The notes beneath the pieces are model-generated. The model worked only from the letters and a program-made list of their open reading frames with translations. It ran no database searches and had not been told where the DNA came from. A program made the translations under genes and the position numbers. A stretch of 64,000 bases of DNA from Eutypella sp. D-1. Its lineage: Eukaryota > Ascomycota > Sordariomycetes > Xylariales > Diatrypaceae. Below, piece after piece: positions 1 through 13,700 of this stretch; positions within the stretch are counted from its first letter, which is position 1, and every line of letters begins with the position of its first letter. The DNA lies in assembly GCA_023313575.1 (NCBI GenBank), contig JAJTTP010000003.1, forward strand, positions 682,001-746,000, read 5' to 3'.

Positions 1-2652
1 TGAAAGGTGCTAACAACTACTGTAAATATTCATGCAAATTTATGGTTTTCCCATGTGTCGATGTACAGAGGTACACACAACAAGAATTGACAGTTCTGCT
101 CCGCGCGGCAAACTTGTCTTCTACATTTTGTGTCACACTAGAGGGGTCCCCCCTTGCCCTCTTGCCCTACCCTCCACACATACGTACAGCGGCATTGACA
201 GCGGCATTGGCAGCAGTGGTTGAGTGGTGATAGCAGCTGGGTATAGCGCAGCACGGGCCCTGCATTTAGTACTTGGTGATCGGCAGTAAAGAGAGATTTG
301 CACTACGGCAGACAGGCAGGTAGGCCGGTCTGCGGCCAGTCTAGTTGGGCTAAATAGGTAGTCTAGTATGCAATCTAGACTAAGTCGCGGGTAGGGTTGC
401 TTGGGATGAAGGAGTATTTCTCCGCTGCAACATAACCACCTATGATGTAACTCCGATATCTACCAACTACATTGCAAGGCTTATTAAGAGAGGTGCGAAA
501 CCCGGTCAAGGCAGGTATGGGGTAGGAAGATCAACCTGCATAGCTACCTGTTGGTTTTTCTCGTCCGAACCTGGGTCGCTCGGGCTGCGTGGTCAGATGC
601 AGTGGTGGTTACAAACTTGTCAGGTTGTAGAGAGGGTCAAAGAGAGACTGGGAGATCCCCAGCTAGCTACTAACCGACCAATCGTTACCACATAAGTGCA
701 AAATATCTGGTATGGCTGGGGTCGAGATAGAGGAACCCCGTTCTCACCTAACCTACGTAGGTAAAGCCAGGTAGCCAGAGATGTGGGAACCGGGATACGA
801 GAGATGATAGGTATCAATCATTACGAGTGGCCCATAAATCAACATCATTATCATTTTCCGGCGTCATTGTAGGCACGCGGCGCCCCAGATGCCGTAGCTT
901 AGCTCCATGGAGCAACCCGCAGCAGCACCAGTACATATACGTAAAGTAGGTGAAAAGGGAATAGATAATAAAGGAATGAGAGAAAAAGTGGGCGTCGTGG
1001 GCGGCAAGAGACGCGATATGAAAGGTCGAATGCAGGCACCAATTTGCGGCCCGGCCGCCTTTTCAAGGAGGGTCGCCTTTGGGGGATGGTGGGAGACGGG
1101 GGACGTTCTCTCAAATCGGTTGACTGACTGGCTAGTTGGCTAAAAACTTTCCGATCGTGGTGGTGCAAATGGTAGCCGTAGAGTAGTATCCTGCCAATAC
1201 ACTATCAAGCTACATTAGTAGTAGGTAAGTTGAATAGGCAATGAAGGCCCAGATAGGTCAAACGGGAAGCCCTAAATGGAAGCGACTCGGCAGAAAGGGT
1301 GGCAACACTAGTCAGTGTTACCCTCTACTATGCGGCCAGAACGAGAAAAGTGTTTAATACAGGACGTACTTACATCTACATGAACATGTCTACGGTGTTT
1401 GGGTGTATACTACATGGTATGGGAAATGTATGTAAGAGGGGAGAGGGCGACATGTCCCAGCACTACACGTCACTTCATAGTTCGCAGGTAACATCGACGA
1501 TGCGTGTCTACACACACAGACACATCACCTGGGTATACCTGCCGGTTCTATGCAAGTACCCAATCTTGAACCCAATTCAGCACTGCGGTACATTGAAAAT
1601 ATAGCGTCCAGCATGTGGGCATATGCGCACAGAGAGGTACGTAGGGCAGTATGATACATAACTAGCACTCGCATGTGTCGAGGTCATGTGTGATCAAGAT
1701 GGGAGGTGCGGCCAGGCGGCCTGGTGGCCTGGTGAGCTACTTAACGATGCATGTATGTCCAAAGGATAGGAAATCAATATAAAAGGGGAATGAGGTTAAA
1801 GTAAAAATTAAGGAAAATAGAACGAACGGCACGTAAAAAGACGTTCCTGGGTGGGTGCTAGCTAATTAACGTTGCTACAGGCTAACGTACACTGCACCGC
1901 GCGCATTCAAGCCCGTCGGGATTCGTCGCGGCCGCACGGACAGAGGCCCTCGGCTATGCATGCAAGACAGATATACACTACTGATGCTGTTCCTGCCCTT
2001 TCCCCTGATTTCTAGATTCACCAATCTGGGCTTCAGCTTTTACCTCGTCTCAACCCCATGGTATCCTTTTCTGTGGGGAAGACCAGGCGTATACGATGTT
2101 GACGTCTTCGTCGCCTCACTTTATATATGACAGAATCCCCCCATGCGAGATGACCTAGGTGCATGGTGCAACTAGCCGAAGTCCATTAATTGAAAGCGAC
2201 AACGATGGCACGTAGCAGTGGTGGCGGTTTATGAGTATCGTTGCTATCTAAGTCTCCATTACTGGATCTAGAGGGTAACATTGACGATTGAAGTACCCCT
2301 AATTGCTTTTACGTGCTTGCCCCTGCCTTCATGATTTACGAATTGGGAACATGAACAAACTCGTGTGCCATATCGGCCAGACTTGCCGCCTTAACCTCGC
2401 CTATTCGACCTACTGGATGGCAAGCAGTCACGAGACACTGTGGCTTCTGCAACCATCCGCCTGCTCCGCACACGCGATGATGCCTAGCAGGTGCGAACTC
2501 CGTGTCGTACGTCGCGGTATCGGAACCGGCCCGCGAATCTGACGTTGTGCTCTATCGGAAGATTGCACGTAGCAATCTAGATGGCCCGTCATAGAGACCT
2601 CTACGAGTTTGTAGAAGGCTCTCGGATGAGACCAACCAATTGGTCTCACTGT
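1..2652. other. Intergenic, no supported gene
   Basis: No ORF here resembles a protein family, and none has convincing splice partners. The stretch holds short intergenic palindromes such as ACCTACGTAGGT (751-762) and ACCTAGGT (2153-2160). The right end carries the 3' side of the DRG1 gene. Nothing else can be supported. Confidence 0.6.
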
Positions 2653-4157
2653 TTATCGCTTCACGATCGTGACTATTTTAAGATATTAGTGACGATACAT
2701 ATATTGACGGGCGATGCACGCTATCTCACCGATGTCTTCGTCTGCCAGTTCATGAGAAAGCCCCACGCGCTGAGGTTGGTGCTTCACGGACTTTCCGTAG
2801 ACAATTGCAGTCTTGAACTGCTCCAGGATGCTTCGGTGGATTGAGTTACACTGGTTGGAGTGGTTAGCGCTGTTGTCATCGTTCAAATATCAAATCTCCG
2901 ACGCGTGAACTTACGAAGTCTTCAACTGTACACTTTGTTGAACGGAGCACAACAGGGGAGTCATAGTCCGGCATCTTGCCCTTTGGCTTCGTGTAGACCC
3001 GGACGAGTTTCAGCTTATCCCACCTGCAGCACGAGTTTCATTAGCCGTATGCCCCGGAAGTAGTATCTAAGCACGCGGGAAGACGCACATAACTTCCATC
3101 AATTCGTCAACGTTCCATCCGTGTTCCGAGCTGATGGGCACCGCATTCGGAATCCGGTACAATAGATCGAGCTCTTCGATGCTGATAGCGTCGATCTTGT
3201 TCAGGACGTAAATTACGGGTATGTAGCTGCGGCTCTTTGCTTCGAGTATGTCGATCAGGTCATCCACCGTAGCATCGCAGCGGATAGCAATGTCGGCGGA
3301 GTTGATGCGGTACTCGCTCATCACAGCTTTTATCTCGTCATGGTCGATGTGAGTAAGCGGCACCGTACTTGTGATGTTCAGTCCACCCTTGTCCTTCTTC
3401 TTGAAGGTGATGTTAGGCGGTTGCTTATTGATACGGATTCCGAAACCTTCCAATTCAGACTCTATAACTCGCTTGTCGGTTAGAGGCTTGTTGACGTCTA
3501 AGACGATAAATATCAGATGACAAGTTTTGGCGACAGCAATGACCTGTCGACCACGTCCTCGACCATCCTTGGCTCCCTCAATGATACCTGGAAGATCGAT
3601 AATTTGGAGAGGAGCGCCTGTCAAAGACATATTAGTACTATACGGGACCTTGGCTGAGCCATATCACGCTATATGCATGATTAAGGGGCTTGGATAGGAG
3701 AATACCGTTGTATATGACCTGCCCGGGCACTGATGTCAAGGTTGTGAACTCATAAGCAGCGGCTTCAGAGTGTTGGCCAGTCAATCTGCTCATCAGCGTA
3801 CTCTTCCCCACTGACGGGAACCCTATGAAGCCGATACTGGCAACACCTGTCCTGGCGACGTCGAATCCAGCACCACCGCCGCCACCGCCGCCTGACGGAG
3901 TGAGAAGCTCCCGCTTCAGCTTAGCTAACTTGGCTTTCAGCTGGCCAAGATGGAAGGATGTTGCCTTGTTCTTTTGAGTCCGAGCCATCTATAGACAGCT
4001 TAGCCATCCTATCTCGCTTCTCGGAAATGCGTTTTCCCCGGGGATGAGTAATCTACTTACCTCAGACTCGATCTCCTTGATCTACGACATGGTCAACATG
4101 ATTTCCCTACTGACTTTATTTCGGTACTAAACATACCTTATCCACCGTGGTCGCCAT
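2653..4157 (-). CDS. DRG1/Rbg1-type developmentally regulated GTP-binding protein
   Basis: A translation-associated GTPase of the Obg/DRG class. In yeast Rbg1 pairs with Tma46 on ribosomes. Seven exons rebuild a complete 367-aa protein, the usual length of DRG1: 4137-4157, 4061-4081, 3706-3988, 3089-3617, 2915-3023, 2730-2850 and 2653-2672. All six introns (55-88 nt) have GT-AG borders and the phases agree. The product has an N-terminal helix, a Gly-rich linker (residues 47-53), the P-loop GFPSVGKST (70-78), DLPG (116-119), an NKID motif near residue 247, and a C-terminal TGS domain that ends in VTIVKR. The first and last exons encode only a few residues, so a plain ORF search shows just two fragments and the gene looks broken when it is not. 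It lies alone in a gene-poor stretch. Identity is very secure; the exon borders rest on family conservation. Confidence 0.95.
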
Positions 4158-7004
4158 TTTGACTGTAGTATATATAACAACTCTTCTTTTATCGCTACTG
4201 TCCCTCACTGAAGCTTTTTGTGTAATGTCTCCCCAGATACCTAGCGGTAGTAGGTCGATGTTGAGTTCTTCGTTCTTGGGTAGAATCGCCGAATCCACCA
4301 AATTTTGGCGGGGCAAGTAGAATTTCCTCGAAGATCCACGGGTACTACTACTAAGTATTGTAGCCCTGAAGGCAATGATGTCAGCCCCACACCCTCGAGA
4401 CCCACAAAAAGGATAAAATTTGAGCCGGGTTTTATCCGACTCATAGGTAGACCCGTCTCATGCATACCTCCTTTTCTTCAACCCCTCCTTAGTTGATTAG
4501 CCCATTGTTTCTCAATATTGAGGCTTTCTTCACGGCATCTACGGAGTATATTGCCCAGTGGTTTGGGCATGCGACAATCTTTTTACATTCTACAGTACCT
4601 AGGCATTTCCAATAGGTGGTAGTATGTCATCACTTATGTACCTAGGTATGCATGAAATAACGAATCAACTCGCCTTGATAGAAAACAAATATGGAGATAC
4701 CTAGGACGATCTAGGCATAGGCAGTTATTTACTTCGTATCCATATATATTGTCATAATAATATCATCCCCAGAGAACAAAATTGCGCCGTCGGACGGGAA
4801 CTAGTGAAACTTTACATCTGTATAGCTACTAGGTACAAGTAGTAGGAGCCCCTATTCTTTTGGGCGGGAAGGGAGCTGGCCCTGGCAATAATCCATCGAA
4901 TAGTATCCATAGGAATGTCCAGACGCGGCGGACAACCCAAGACAACACACCCCAGTGGTCCGACGGCCTGCCCCCTGCTATCATTCATGGATGCCGTGCG
5001 ATAAATTTGGTTACTTATAAGTTCTAACCATGTTGCTATGTATGTATGTATGTATGTTGTCTGTTGGACTCTGTCCGGCCGGCATGCGATAGTATTACGT
5101 ACTTAATTCTGTATAGCTAATCATCATTACTCACTTCGTATTTTTTGTCCGTCAGCAGCACTACCTCCCTATGAGACCCCTACTACGCCAATGCACCTCG
5201 ATGATGCAGCCAGCATACTGCATGCCGAGCCTCGTGGTATACTAGCGATTCTCTAGCACGTGAGTAACAAGCAATAAGACGGACGTCCTGCAGGCATAAT
5301 GAGCTGATTCTTCGGGTGCAGGCAGTCCTAGACAGTCCTATCGCTGCCATGATACTAGCAAGGCAGTTGATTATAGTGGAAATATCATGGATAAGTCTAG
5401 GTTAGGTTCGGGGCCCATGAACCATGCGGACGGAGCATACACGTGGTGGCAGGCGGGTACCGAGTCTCCATCTGCAGGTTCAGGGGTTAAACGGCCTATA
5501 TCCACGCGGATCTTTACCCCTTACCCGAGAGGCTGTCTATTCCTGAACCCCGTTTCGCGCCCCATATGGGAAGGAGACACGTACATGATGATGATCAGAT
5601 AGGTCCGAATAGGATGCAATGGGTGTTAACCTCTTGCTTATGTGCAGTAGTTTACCAAGACAGTCGCGGGAGATTTATTGCCTAGCAGGATTCTGTCTAT
5701 GTTTTCGTCAAGTTGCTACACCCTTGAGGCTTCTCCATGGTACATATTGTGCTGCCATGTGGTGCAGTAGCACCGCCCAACGGCAGCGGCGCTGCCCGTC
5801 CCGAGAAAATCTCGGGAGAGAGGGGCCGATGTCCCCACCACAAACCGCTGCGCCGTCTCGCCGGCCGGCATGTCAACTTGCCGTGGGAGTCCGCCGGGGC
5901 TTTCACCATTAATCAGAACCCACGATTGCGTTCTCCAAAGTCTTGTAAGACGCTGTGGAATACGTGATCCTGGTTGCCACTGCTTTACCGACTGGAGCCA
6001 AGGGAGCCGCGAACAATTCATGGTACGATCAGTTTAGACACTCCAATAGACGGGCGATATCGCACTAACGAAGTGGGTAGTATATGAGATGCTGCAGCTG
6101 CCGGCCGCGTCATATATAAGCCTGTAGCCACGGTATCATGCCTTCCAACCGCTTTGAAAATCCATGCTAGAGACCGATAAACTGTTTTGGCTAGGCCACT
6201 AAACATTGAAGCCCTTGTTGTGGATGCTAATCATGTCTCAAATCGAGTAAGCATACATGTCATTCGCTAAGCAGAGGCTTGGCTCGGTGGGAAGTCTTTC
6301 TCCAGCCTGTCTCTGGAAGTAGAATATCTCGTGGGTGAGCGATGAACATCCTATATATGCCGTAACTTATTAGTCATGAGTTGGACTCGAATCCGACTGG
6401 GTGGGCGACCGGGGTCTGCCAGTAGGATTGTATTACTGACTCCCTGTGCGCGAGAAGGTGCATCATTGACAATCACCTTTAAAGATGGGATACAAGGTCA
6501 CGAATATGCGAGCTTACTAAGGTTTGATGAATTTATTTAGAACTTTGAGGGAGACAAGGTCTACTCCCGTGTATATGCAGTATGCATCTTGTCCCTTCCC
6601 TTTGCTCGGTATGACATGGAGAAAGACACATTGACTGGATATAACAGTCGGCTATGAGCAATATCTCAGTAACGATACAGACCTGCAGTGTATGGTACCG
6701 CGAGGCAAGAAAACCAGGCGGTGGACGATCTGCTTCGACAGGAATTATCGTATAATTCTACTGAGAAAGCAACTAAGTAGGTCATGAGCTTAGAAACCCC
6801 CCTTTTTGGCTCGATCAGCTTCAGCTGGGAAAAGTCATGACTGTTGGGAAAAATGATTTATTATAATATGGTTCGACCAATGTATCCAACCATGCACACT
6901 AGGATCGGACTTGACAACTACTTCTATAACAATCTATACTCGGTCTCCGGCTTAGCTCCTTCCGCTCTGGGGTTTCGTGTCTCCACCCCAGGCAATATTT
7001 TACC
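4158..7004. other. Intergenic, no supported gene
   Basis: Nearly 2.9 kb between the DRG1 start and the methyltransferase stop. Short ORFs exist but none has family-like content. Present are ACCTAGGT (4640-4647), related CCTAGG sites near 4602 and 4699, and a TATG tandem repeat. A GC-richer patch at about 5750-5900 could be a decayed coding remnant, but I recognise no product. Confidence 0.55.
5037..5056. repeat. TATG microsatellite
   Basis: Five direct copies of TATG in intergenic DNA, read directly from the sequence. Confidence 0.85.
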
Positions 7005-9381
7005 CTATTCAAAAGTCATCCGACGCATCTGTTCGGACAGGTTTTCCCTGGCCATCTCTAGTGACGGCTGGGGAATGGGGGCCAACGGCTCATCCCGTGG
7101 CCGTTGACAATAGACAGTCACCCTGACTGGAGTTAGCTGGAGACGTGCCGATCAGCGGTTCAAAGATGGCACTTACAGCGTCATGAATGCGTGGATATTA
7201 GTGTTCTCCAAGTCTTTCTTCACACCGGGGACCAGCTCATCCACGTCACTTTGGGACCACTGCAACGCACGAAGTTAGTAACAGCATCCCGGAAGCATAT
7301 TGGAAAAGCGTAGCAGCCATGTAGTGCATCCAACTTAATAAGACGTCTCCACTCCACCTTAAACACTTTATAGGGAATGCGGTATGGGGTCGGAGGGGCT
7401 CGAAAATACTTACCCCTAAGCCCCCTGGAAGCACTGCCATCGACATCGGCTCTACTACCGCAAGAAGATTCATCTTATTCATTTCGCCCATCGCCTTGGA
7501 ATGCTTTCCCGGTGCCCAGGGGTTGACGGGAACGGCATATTTCCTCTCTACCACGTTGACAAACCCGGCATCCGATAACAAGTCCTTAAACTTGGTAATA
7601 TGTGTTGGGTCTTTCTTGAGGTTTCGTACAGCTGTGACCAGGTTAGTTACAAGGACCACAGACCAGGGTTTAGAAACAAGGAAAAGAAAAGAAGGAAGAA
7701 AACACGAGGCTTATTGTACCTTTCATCACCAGCTGGTTCCACTTATACAGCTCGGTACCCTCAAGTGAGTGGTCTGCCGAATCGAGTTTGAGGCTCCATT
7801 CCTGGAACTCCGCGAACCCGTCTAATGTAAGATGTTCAAATATCGACTTGAAGAACGCCCCGTGGTTCAGCACCAGGCCGATGGATCGTACATGGATATA
7901 GTCGAACTTTTTCCCTTCCGCGAAATCCCACGATTCATCGACGTCTACATTTTGGAACCGAAGATTTGGGGGGCATGGCATTTCCAACTCGATGGGGTTG
8001 ATGTCAATTCCGAGGACTTCACTTTTCGGGTGCTGGTTCGCGAAGTCTACCGCCCATACGCCAGTGCCTGTTGCAGGTCCCAGACAACCATGTCAGCACA
8101 TGATGACACTCATTGTCGTATGATAATAATACGACGACCGCATGCGAGTTTGGTATGTTCTGTAGGGATGAGGCTCGTGTATTGCCACTTCAGGCTCCCT
8201 GCGTTCAACTATGCAGAATGGGATATGCTTACCTGTGCCAATATCGAGAACATTGCGTGGGGACACGAGGGGTGCCAAGTAAAGTGACTGACTGTGCTAT
8301 AGCGGTTAAAGTTAGTTGGCTCTGTCGGCACTGTAGATCTATGTCTTGGGGGGGCGAAGGGTCGAGGCTGAGCTGAAGTCATGTTTAAGTATGGGGTATG
8401 GGGTACTTCGGAGCTCTCGCCCTCGATACGGATTGCAGCCGGTATGGGTGACGCGGAGCGAAAAAAAAAAGGGAAAAAAAGCAGCAAAACAACTGAGGCT
8501 CAGAAGAGTTTACGTACGACAGTAAGGCATAACTGATGGACAAGGTCTTCCAGATGTTAGCAAATACGTACAAAAGGATAGGTAAATGTGAAGAATTACT
8601 TACCTATTCGCCGTCTTTCTTGCTGGATATCGGTTGCTCGTTAGCGGGAGATGCCCGAATTTGTCGGTTCCGGATTTCTTACACTATCGAGAGGAAAAAT
8701 ATATTCTTCTACGCCACACACACGATCAGCATCGATCCAACCCTGCTAGTGACCCTTAGGGCCGCGCGGAGGGGGAAAGAAAAAAAAACAAAAAAACACT
8801 CACCTCTTGACGATGTTTTTGATTGGCTTAACTTCCGAATGAACTCGCTGAACTTGTTCGACGACTTCGAGTTGTGCCTCATAGAAGAAGACCTGTATTC
8901 CATGATCTATTAATGGAACCTGCCAACATTCGACCTATGGATTGCATGCAGAGCATGGGACGTGAATGGATTACCTGCTCAGCCCGTCGTCTGATGCGGA
9001 ATCAGAATCTTCCTGTCCAAAGTGCCTCCACACAGTGCTCTTGGACAAACGTGGATTACCATATGGGTGGCTTTGGGGGTTGGTTTTAGGATGCGGTCTG
9101 ATAGTAGCAGTTGACGAGACGGACTGGGAACTACTGCGATTACGCACACTGAGATAGAGTCTGTGGCTCGTTTTGGTACCCGCTGGCGAACTGGACCTGG
9201 ACCCACCGATAGCGTCCTCGGGCGGCCTCGAGCTACCCGCAACGTCAGTATCAACTCCTGGGAGATGCGCTGGCTTCTCCGTCGGGCCGGAAAGGGGGCC
9301 ACCTCTCTCGGGAGTTGGGGCGGGCGACGGCGAGCGCCCAACAACAGCCCCAGCTTGGCCACAATGTCTTGCAGCGTGCAT
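7005..9381 (-). CDS. LaeA/UMTA-like SAM-dependent methyltransferase
   Basis: A methyltransferase of the fungal LaeA-like (TAM/UMTA) family; members act as secondary-metabolism regulators or tailoring enzymes. Proposed exons: 8975-9381, 8804-8892, 8604-8618, 8518-8546, 8233-8287, 7720-8067, 7414-7631, 7177-7259 and 7005-7122, giving 1362 nt and 453 aa. The 3' six exons are secure. They carry motif I (VLDIGTGTGVWAVDFA), the FDYIHVRSIG stretch, the AGFVNV segment and a VYCQRP end matching the usual VYGRKP. The N-terminal third is Ser/Pro-rich and acidic, typical of the family. The 15-nt and 29-nt exons 3 and 4 are tentative. The conserved segment normally found just before motif I appears shortened, so the 5' half may be mis-modelled or partly decayed. 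It is transcribed away from the PKS across 1.4 kb, which suggests but does not prove a shared role. Confidence 0.75.
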
Positions 9382-10780
9382 TATAGTAATCCAGCCCAAA
9401 CCTATTGCATTGATCGAACAGATTTGACGGGCGGGCTTCAGATGGCACCTGCGGCGAATTAAAATCCAGATGTCTTGGTTGTGTCACTAGCGTGGCAACG
9501 TTTCGCCCATACTAGAAGCGGAATCCCACGTGGAACCGTGCGAAGGATGAATATGCTACGGATATTAAAAAAGTTTAAAAATGAACGGACGTGTTAATCT
9601 ATCCTCCGACGGAACAAGGAGCAAAGCTGTACCAATGAACACCAAAAGGGTGAACTGTTCGGATTTTTGGTGATCGGATAACACGAGTTTACATACTTAA
9701 ATGCTCGGACGGCACGCACCGGCGTACTAGGACAGCACGCACCAGTTTAAGGCTCGTGAGAACGGACAAGAACCGCATGAACGGCATGCCCGATATGTCC
9801 GTTCAACCCACCAGCCTACTGAATAGCCGAAGCCTTATTGAGCCGGGATCGTGTACCTCATAACTCAAAAAAGCACAAATTCCTTTCATGCTGATGTGCA
9901 CGGAGTACGAGGGCCCTTGTTTCCTAAAGCCATGCCGCAATGGTGGCCTGATGATGCTCCCGAACCTCTCCTTCTCCCGAATATGACTAGGGGAAGCTGC
10001 GGAAAGAAGATCGGATGCCCGGATCTGCCAACTCATCACGGCAGGCTCGATACACTGGTCTTCTGTGGTTGCCTGCCCAACGCAATAACGAGCTAAGCGG
10101 GTATGCTTGTCAATGCGCCGGGCGTCCTCGATTCCGCACTAGTGATTCGATGGCTGGGCGCTGGGCGGGTTGCGGACGCCCCGTCTCTGAACCGGGAGGC
10201 AGGTGGATCAAGTCGATTTGTTCCTTTCCTTTTTAGAACGCTAGTTCATGTGTAGAACGACGGGGATTATGTAGCGGGAATCTAATAATCCCTATCACTG
10301 CCACGAGGCAGTTACTTCTTAATGCTGCAATCGGTTGAGAAGAAACAAGAAAGGATTGGCCTCGACTTCACATAGTAGTTGGCCGGGATTTCTTGGCCTC
10401 ATTGAATTAGGTATAGATCGTAATTCGGAAGACGCGGTTGCTACGCCGTTCGGATTAGATCTCATAGTAGTTAACCGTATATAGACAGACTGGTATATAG
10501 AGATGGAGGGTCGGCCTTGGCGGTCTTATTGTGTATTATGTTATTCGATCGATAGTTATAATCTGGAAGTACTGCCTACGACATCCCTATCCCGGAGTTC
10601 TGGGTCGGCGAATCTCCCCCACGTACCAGCATCATGCGAGGGGAACGAGGCTATCTAGTGTCTAGCGGCCTAGCCCGATGGGTGGGAGCCGGTTCTTGAC
10701 CCTTATTTATAGTCCCGCGCGAGCTGTCAAGTAACACGGAAACACAAGACCCCACGTCTCGTTCCGATATATCTGTAAAA
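9382..10780. other. Divergent intergenic region, methyltransferase/PKS
   Basis: This 1.4-kb stretch must hold the promoters of both the leftward methyltransferase and the rightward PKS. No ORF is convincing. A TATA-like element lies close to the PKS start. I could not identify a pathway-specific operator by eye. Confidence 0.6.
10704..10711 (+). promoter_or_regulatory. TATA-like element of the PKS gene
   Basis: TATTTATA starts 77 nt before the PKS start codon. The position suits a core promoter with a short leader. This is inference from spacing only. Confidence 0.3.
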
Positions 10781-13700
10781 ATGACGACCGATCGCTCTGG
10801 GCAGGAACTCAGAGGAGGCAAAACACTAGAGACCCGTGGCTTACAGGGCCATAAAGACTGTAACGGGATCCCCGATGGTCTGACGTCTACTTCTCCCTGG
10901 AGTGTGATAGATTCAGAAATGGGCCAGTCCACGCCGGCCAGCGAATACACCTCGACGGGGCCAATGAGGCTCGATATAACTAATGCTCGCAGAGACGACG
11001 TTAATGGTGCTGGTGGGTCCTGCCCCATCGCCATCTGCGGGATCGGCATGCGACTGCCTGGCGGCATCCATAGCGGCGACGAGTTCTGGGATGTCCTCGC
11101 GAACAGCCGTGATGTCCGCCGCAGAATCCCGGAGGATCGTTACAATATCGAGGGTTTCGACGATTCGCTAGGGGAGAAAGAAAGCGTCAAGACCAAGCAC
11201 GGATACTTTCTCGACGACGACCTCTCTCGTTTCGACCCCTCCTTCTTCTCGATGACCAAGGCGGAATTAGAGAAATGCGATCCACAGCAACGACTATTGC
11301 TGGAGGTGACGCGGGAGTGCTTGGAGGACGCCGCTGAGACTGTGTACCGTGGACAGCCTATCGGGTGCTATGTAGGCACCTTTGGGGACGACTGGGTCCA
11401 GTATCGCAGTAAGGAATCCCAGAACCCTGGGAATTATATTTTAACCGGGTCGGGGGATTACATGATTGCCAACCGTATTTCGTACGAATATGACCTGCGA
11501 GGGCCGAGGTGCGTCGTATCTCCGCTGTTTATCTCATAGTTACCGTGTGTATATTTGACGCGGCTAATATCACATCACGCCATAAATAGTCAAGTTGTCA
11601 AGACAGCTTGCTCTGCGTCCCTCGTCGCACTGCAGAATGCCTGCAGAGACCTGTGGGCCGGTGACGCAACTGGCGCCATCGTTGCGGGCACGAATTTGAT
11701 AATGGGCCCGGCCACCTCGGCAGCGATGACTTCAGAGGGGGTGCTTTCACCAGAGGGTTCCTGCAAAACATTCGATGCGAACGCAGATGGGTTTGCCCGG
11801 GCAGACGGTATTTCTGGCTTGTACGTCAAGCGCCTGGATGATGCGCTCCGCGACGGGAACCCAATTAGAGCAATAATCCGTGGGGCGGCGACAAATAGCG
11901 ATGGGAAGAGCAACGGGTTACTGATGCCTAGGGCCGAGACCCAAGAGACGTTGATTAGAAAAGTGTATGCTGGCGTTGGGTTGGATCCCGCAGAGACGTC
12001 ATTCGTCGAGGTATGTCTCACCTCTCTTCCCACGGAACCCCCACCATGGGCTTTGCCGGCTAAAGTAATTTCACCCTGGCTCCAGTGCCATGGAACTGGG
12101 ACTCCAATTGGAGACCCTATAGAGACCACCGCAATCGGGAATGTATTTGGGTCTCATGGTGTCTACATTGGATCCGTGAAGCCAAACGTTGGTCACGGAG
12201 AAGGTTCTGCTGGTGTTACTAGTGTAATCAAAGCGGTACTCGCCTTAGAACACAAGACGATTCCACCTAATATCAAATTCAACAAGCCGAATCCGCAGAG
12301 TACGTTGCACGTTCATCGCCTTGTCTACCTACCAATGACACCTACTGAAAATTGGAATGCAGTACCATTTGAGGAGAAACAGCTCATCGTGCCGGTAAAG
12401 CCAACGCCTTTTCCAGCTGGCAAGGCAGAGAGGATAAGCATCAATTCCTTCGGTATCGGTGGATCTAATGCACACGTAAGTAGCCCACACTACCGCAAAA
12501 TTTCTGCGTACGAATATCAATCGGCTTTAGGTCATTATCGATTCATTTTCACCGGAGCGAGATGCGGTGGTGCGAACGCAAGAAGTACAACGTCCGGAGC
12601 TTCTCGTCTTCTCGGCAAACACCCAAACGTCGCTTGATCGGCAGGTGGAGCTGCACCGGGAATACGCTTTGCGGAACCCCGATGACATCCCGAACATCGC
12701 ATACACCCGGGCGGTATGCCGCGAGCGTCTTCCGCACAGGGCGTTCGCAATCTTGCAAGGCGGGAAGGTCACCGAGACGTCTCCCACGGTCAAATGTACC
12801 TCAGAACCGTCTGATCGCAAGGTCGTCATGGTATTCAGCGGCCAGGGCGCCCAGTGGGCCGGGATGGGGAGGGAACTCCTACCTAACAAAAAGTTCCACG
12901 AGGACATCACAACCATGGACGGGATCCTGCAGAACTTGAAGAACCCACCTTCTTGGTCAATACTGTGTACGTTGCATGCAGGGAAAACTGACCATTTCCA
13001 GTTAGAAGAAGTTAAGCTGACGCCATCATAAACCAGCTGAGCTGAAGAAACTCGGCGAGACTAGCGAAATCAACAAGGCCGAGCTAGCACAGCCCCTGTG
13101 CACGGCGCTGCAACTGGCAATGCTCCACCACTTCCGAAGACTGGGCGTGGAGCCGGACGCGGTTGTCGGCCACTCAAGCGGCGAGATAGCCGCCTCGTAC
13201 GCCGCCGGCTACATCTCGCTCGAGTTCGCCATCACCGCGGCGTACTACCGGGGGTTCGTCGTCAGGGACGGCGGCGTGACCGGGGCCATGGCCGCCGTCG
13301 GTCTCGGGGAAGACCAGCTCTCGGGCATCCTGTCGGACCGCGTCACCCTCGCTTGCGAGAACAGCCCCAAAAGCACGACCATATCCGGCGATCGTGAGAG
13401 AGTCGAAAAGGCCATCGCCCTGATCCAAGAGCGCAGGCCGGGCGTTTTCGCCCGCATGCTGAAGGTCGACGTTGCGTACCATTCTTGTGAGCCACTTACC
13501 TCTGTCCTGGTATACCTTCTGAATACAACTAATATGCGAACCTCAAGCACATATGATCTCGGCACGCGATAGGTATCTAGACCTCCTGCAACAGGAGAAC
13601 CTACCAAAGAAGTCCCCGCCCGGTCGGGGCGGTGTTCTATTTGTATCGAGCGTGACGGGCAAGACACTGGACGACGGGAGCGCATTCGGGCCTGAGTACT

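Noticed and set aside
2653..4157. DRG1 gene as a fragmented pseudogene
   Set aside because: The two visible ORF pieces end at splice sites. Seven exons join in phase into a full-length 367-aa protein.
6370..6450. tRNA-like T-loop sequence (GGATTCGAGTCC on the minus strand)
   Set aside because: No acceptor stem or full T-arm pairing around it.
8600..8640. Frameshift mutation in the methyltransferase
   Set aside because: Family-like matches in different frames suggested one, but a branch-like GCTAAC and acceptor sites allow an in-frame micro-exon reading. Recorded as uncertain rather than as a mutation.
10781..13572. PKS 5' part as frameshifted or broken
   Set aside because: Each apparent stop or frame change coincides with a GT-AG intron, and splicing restores KS and AT completely.
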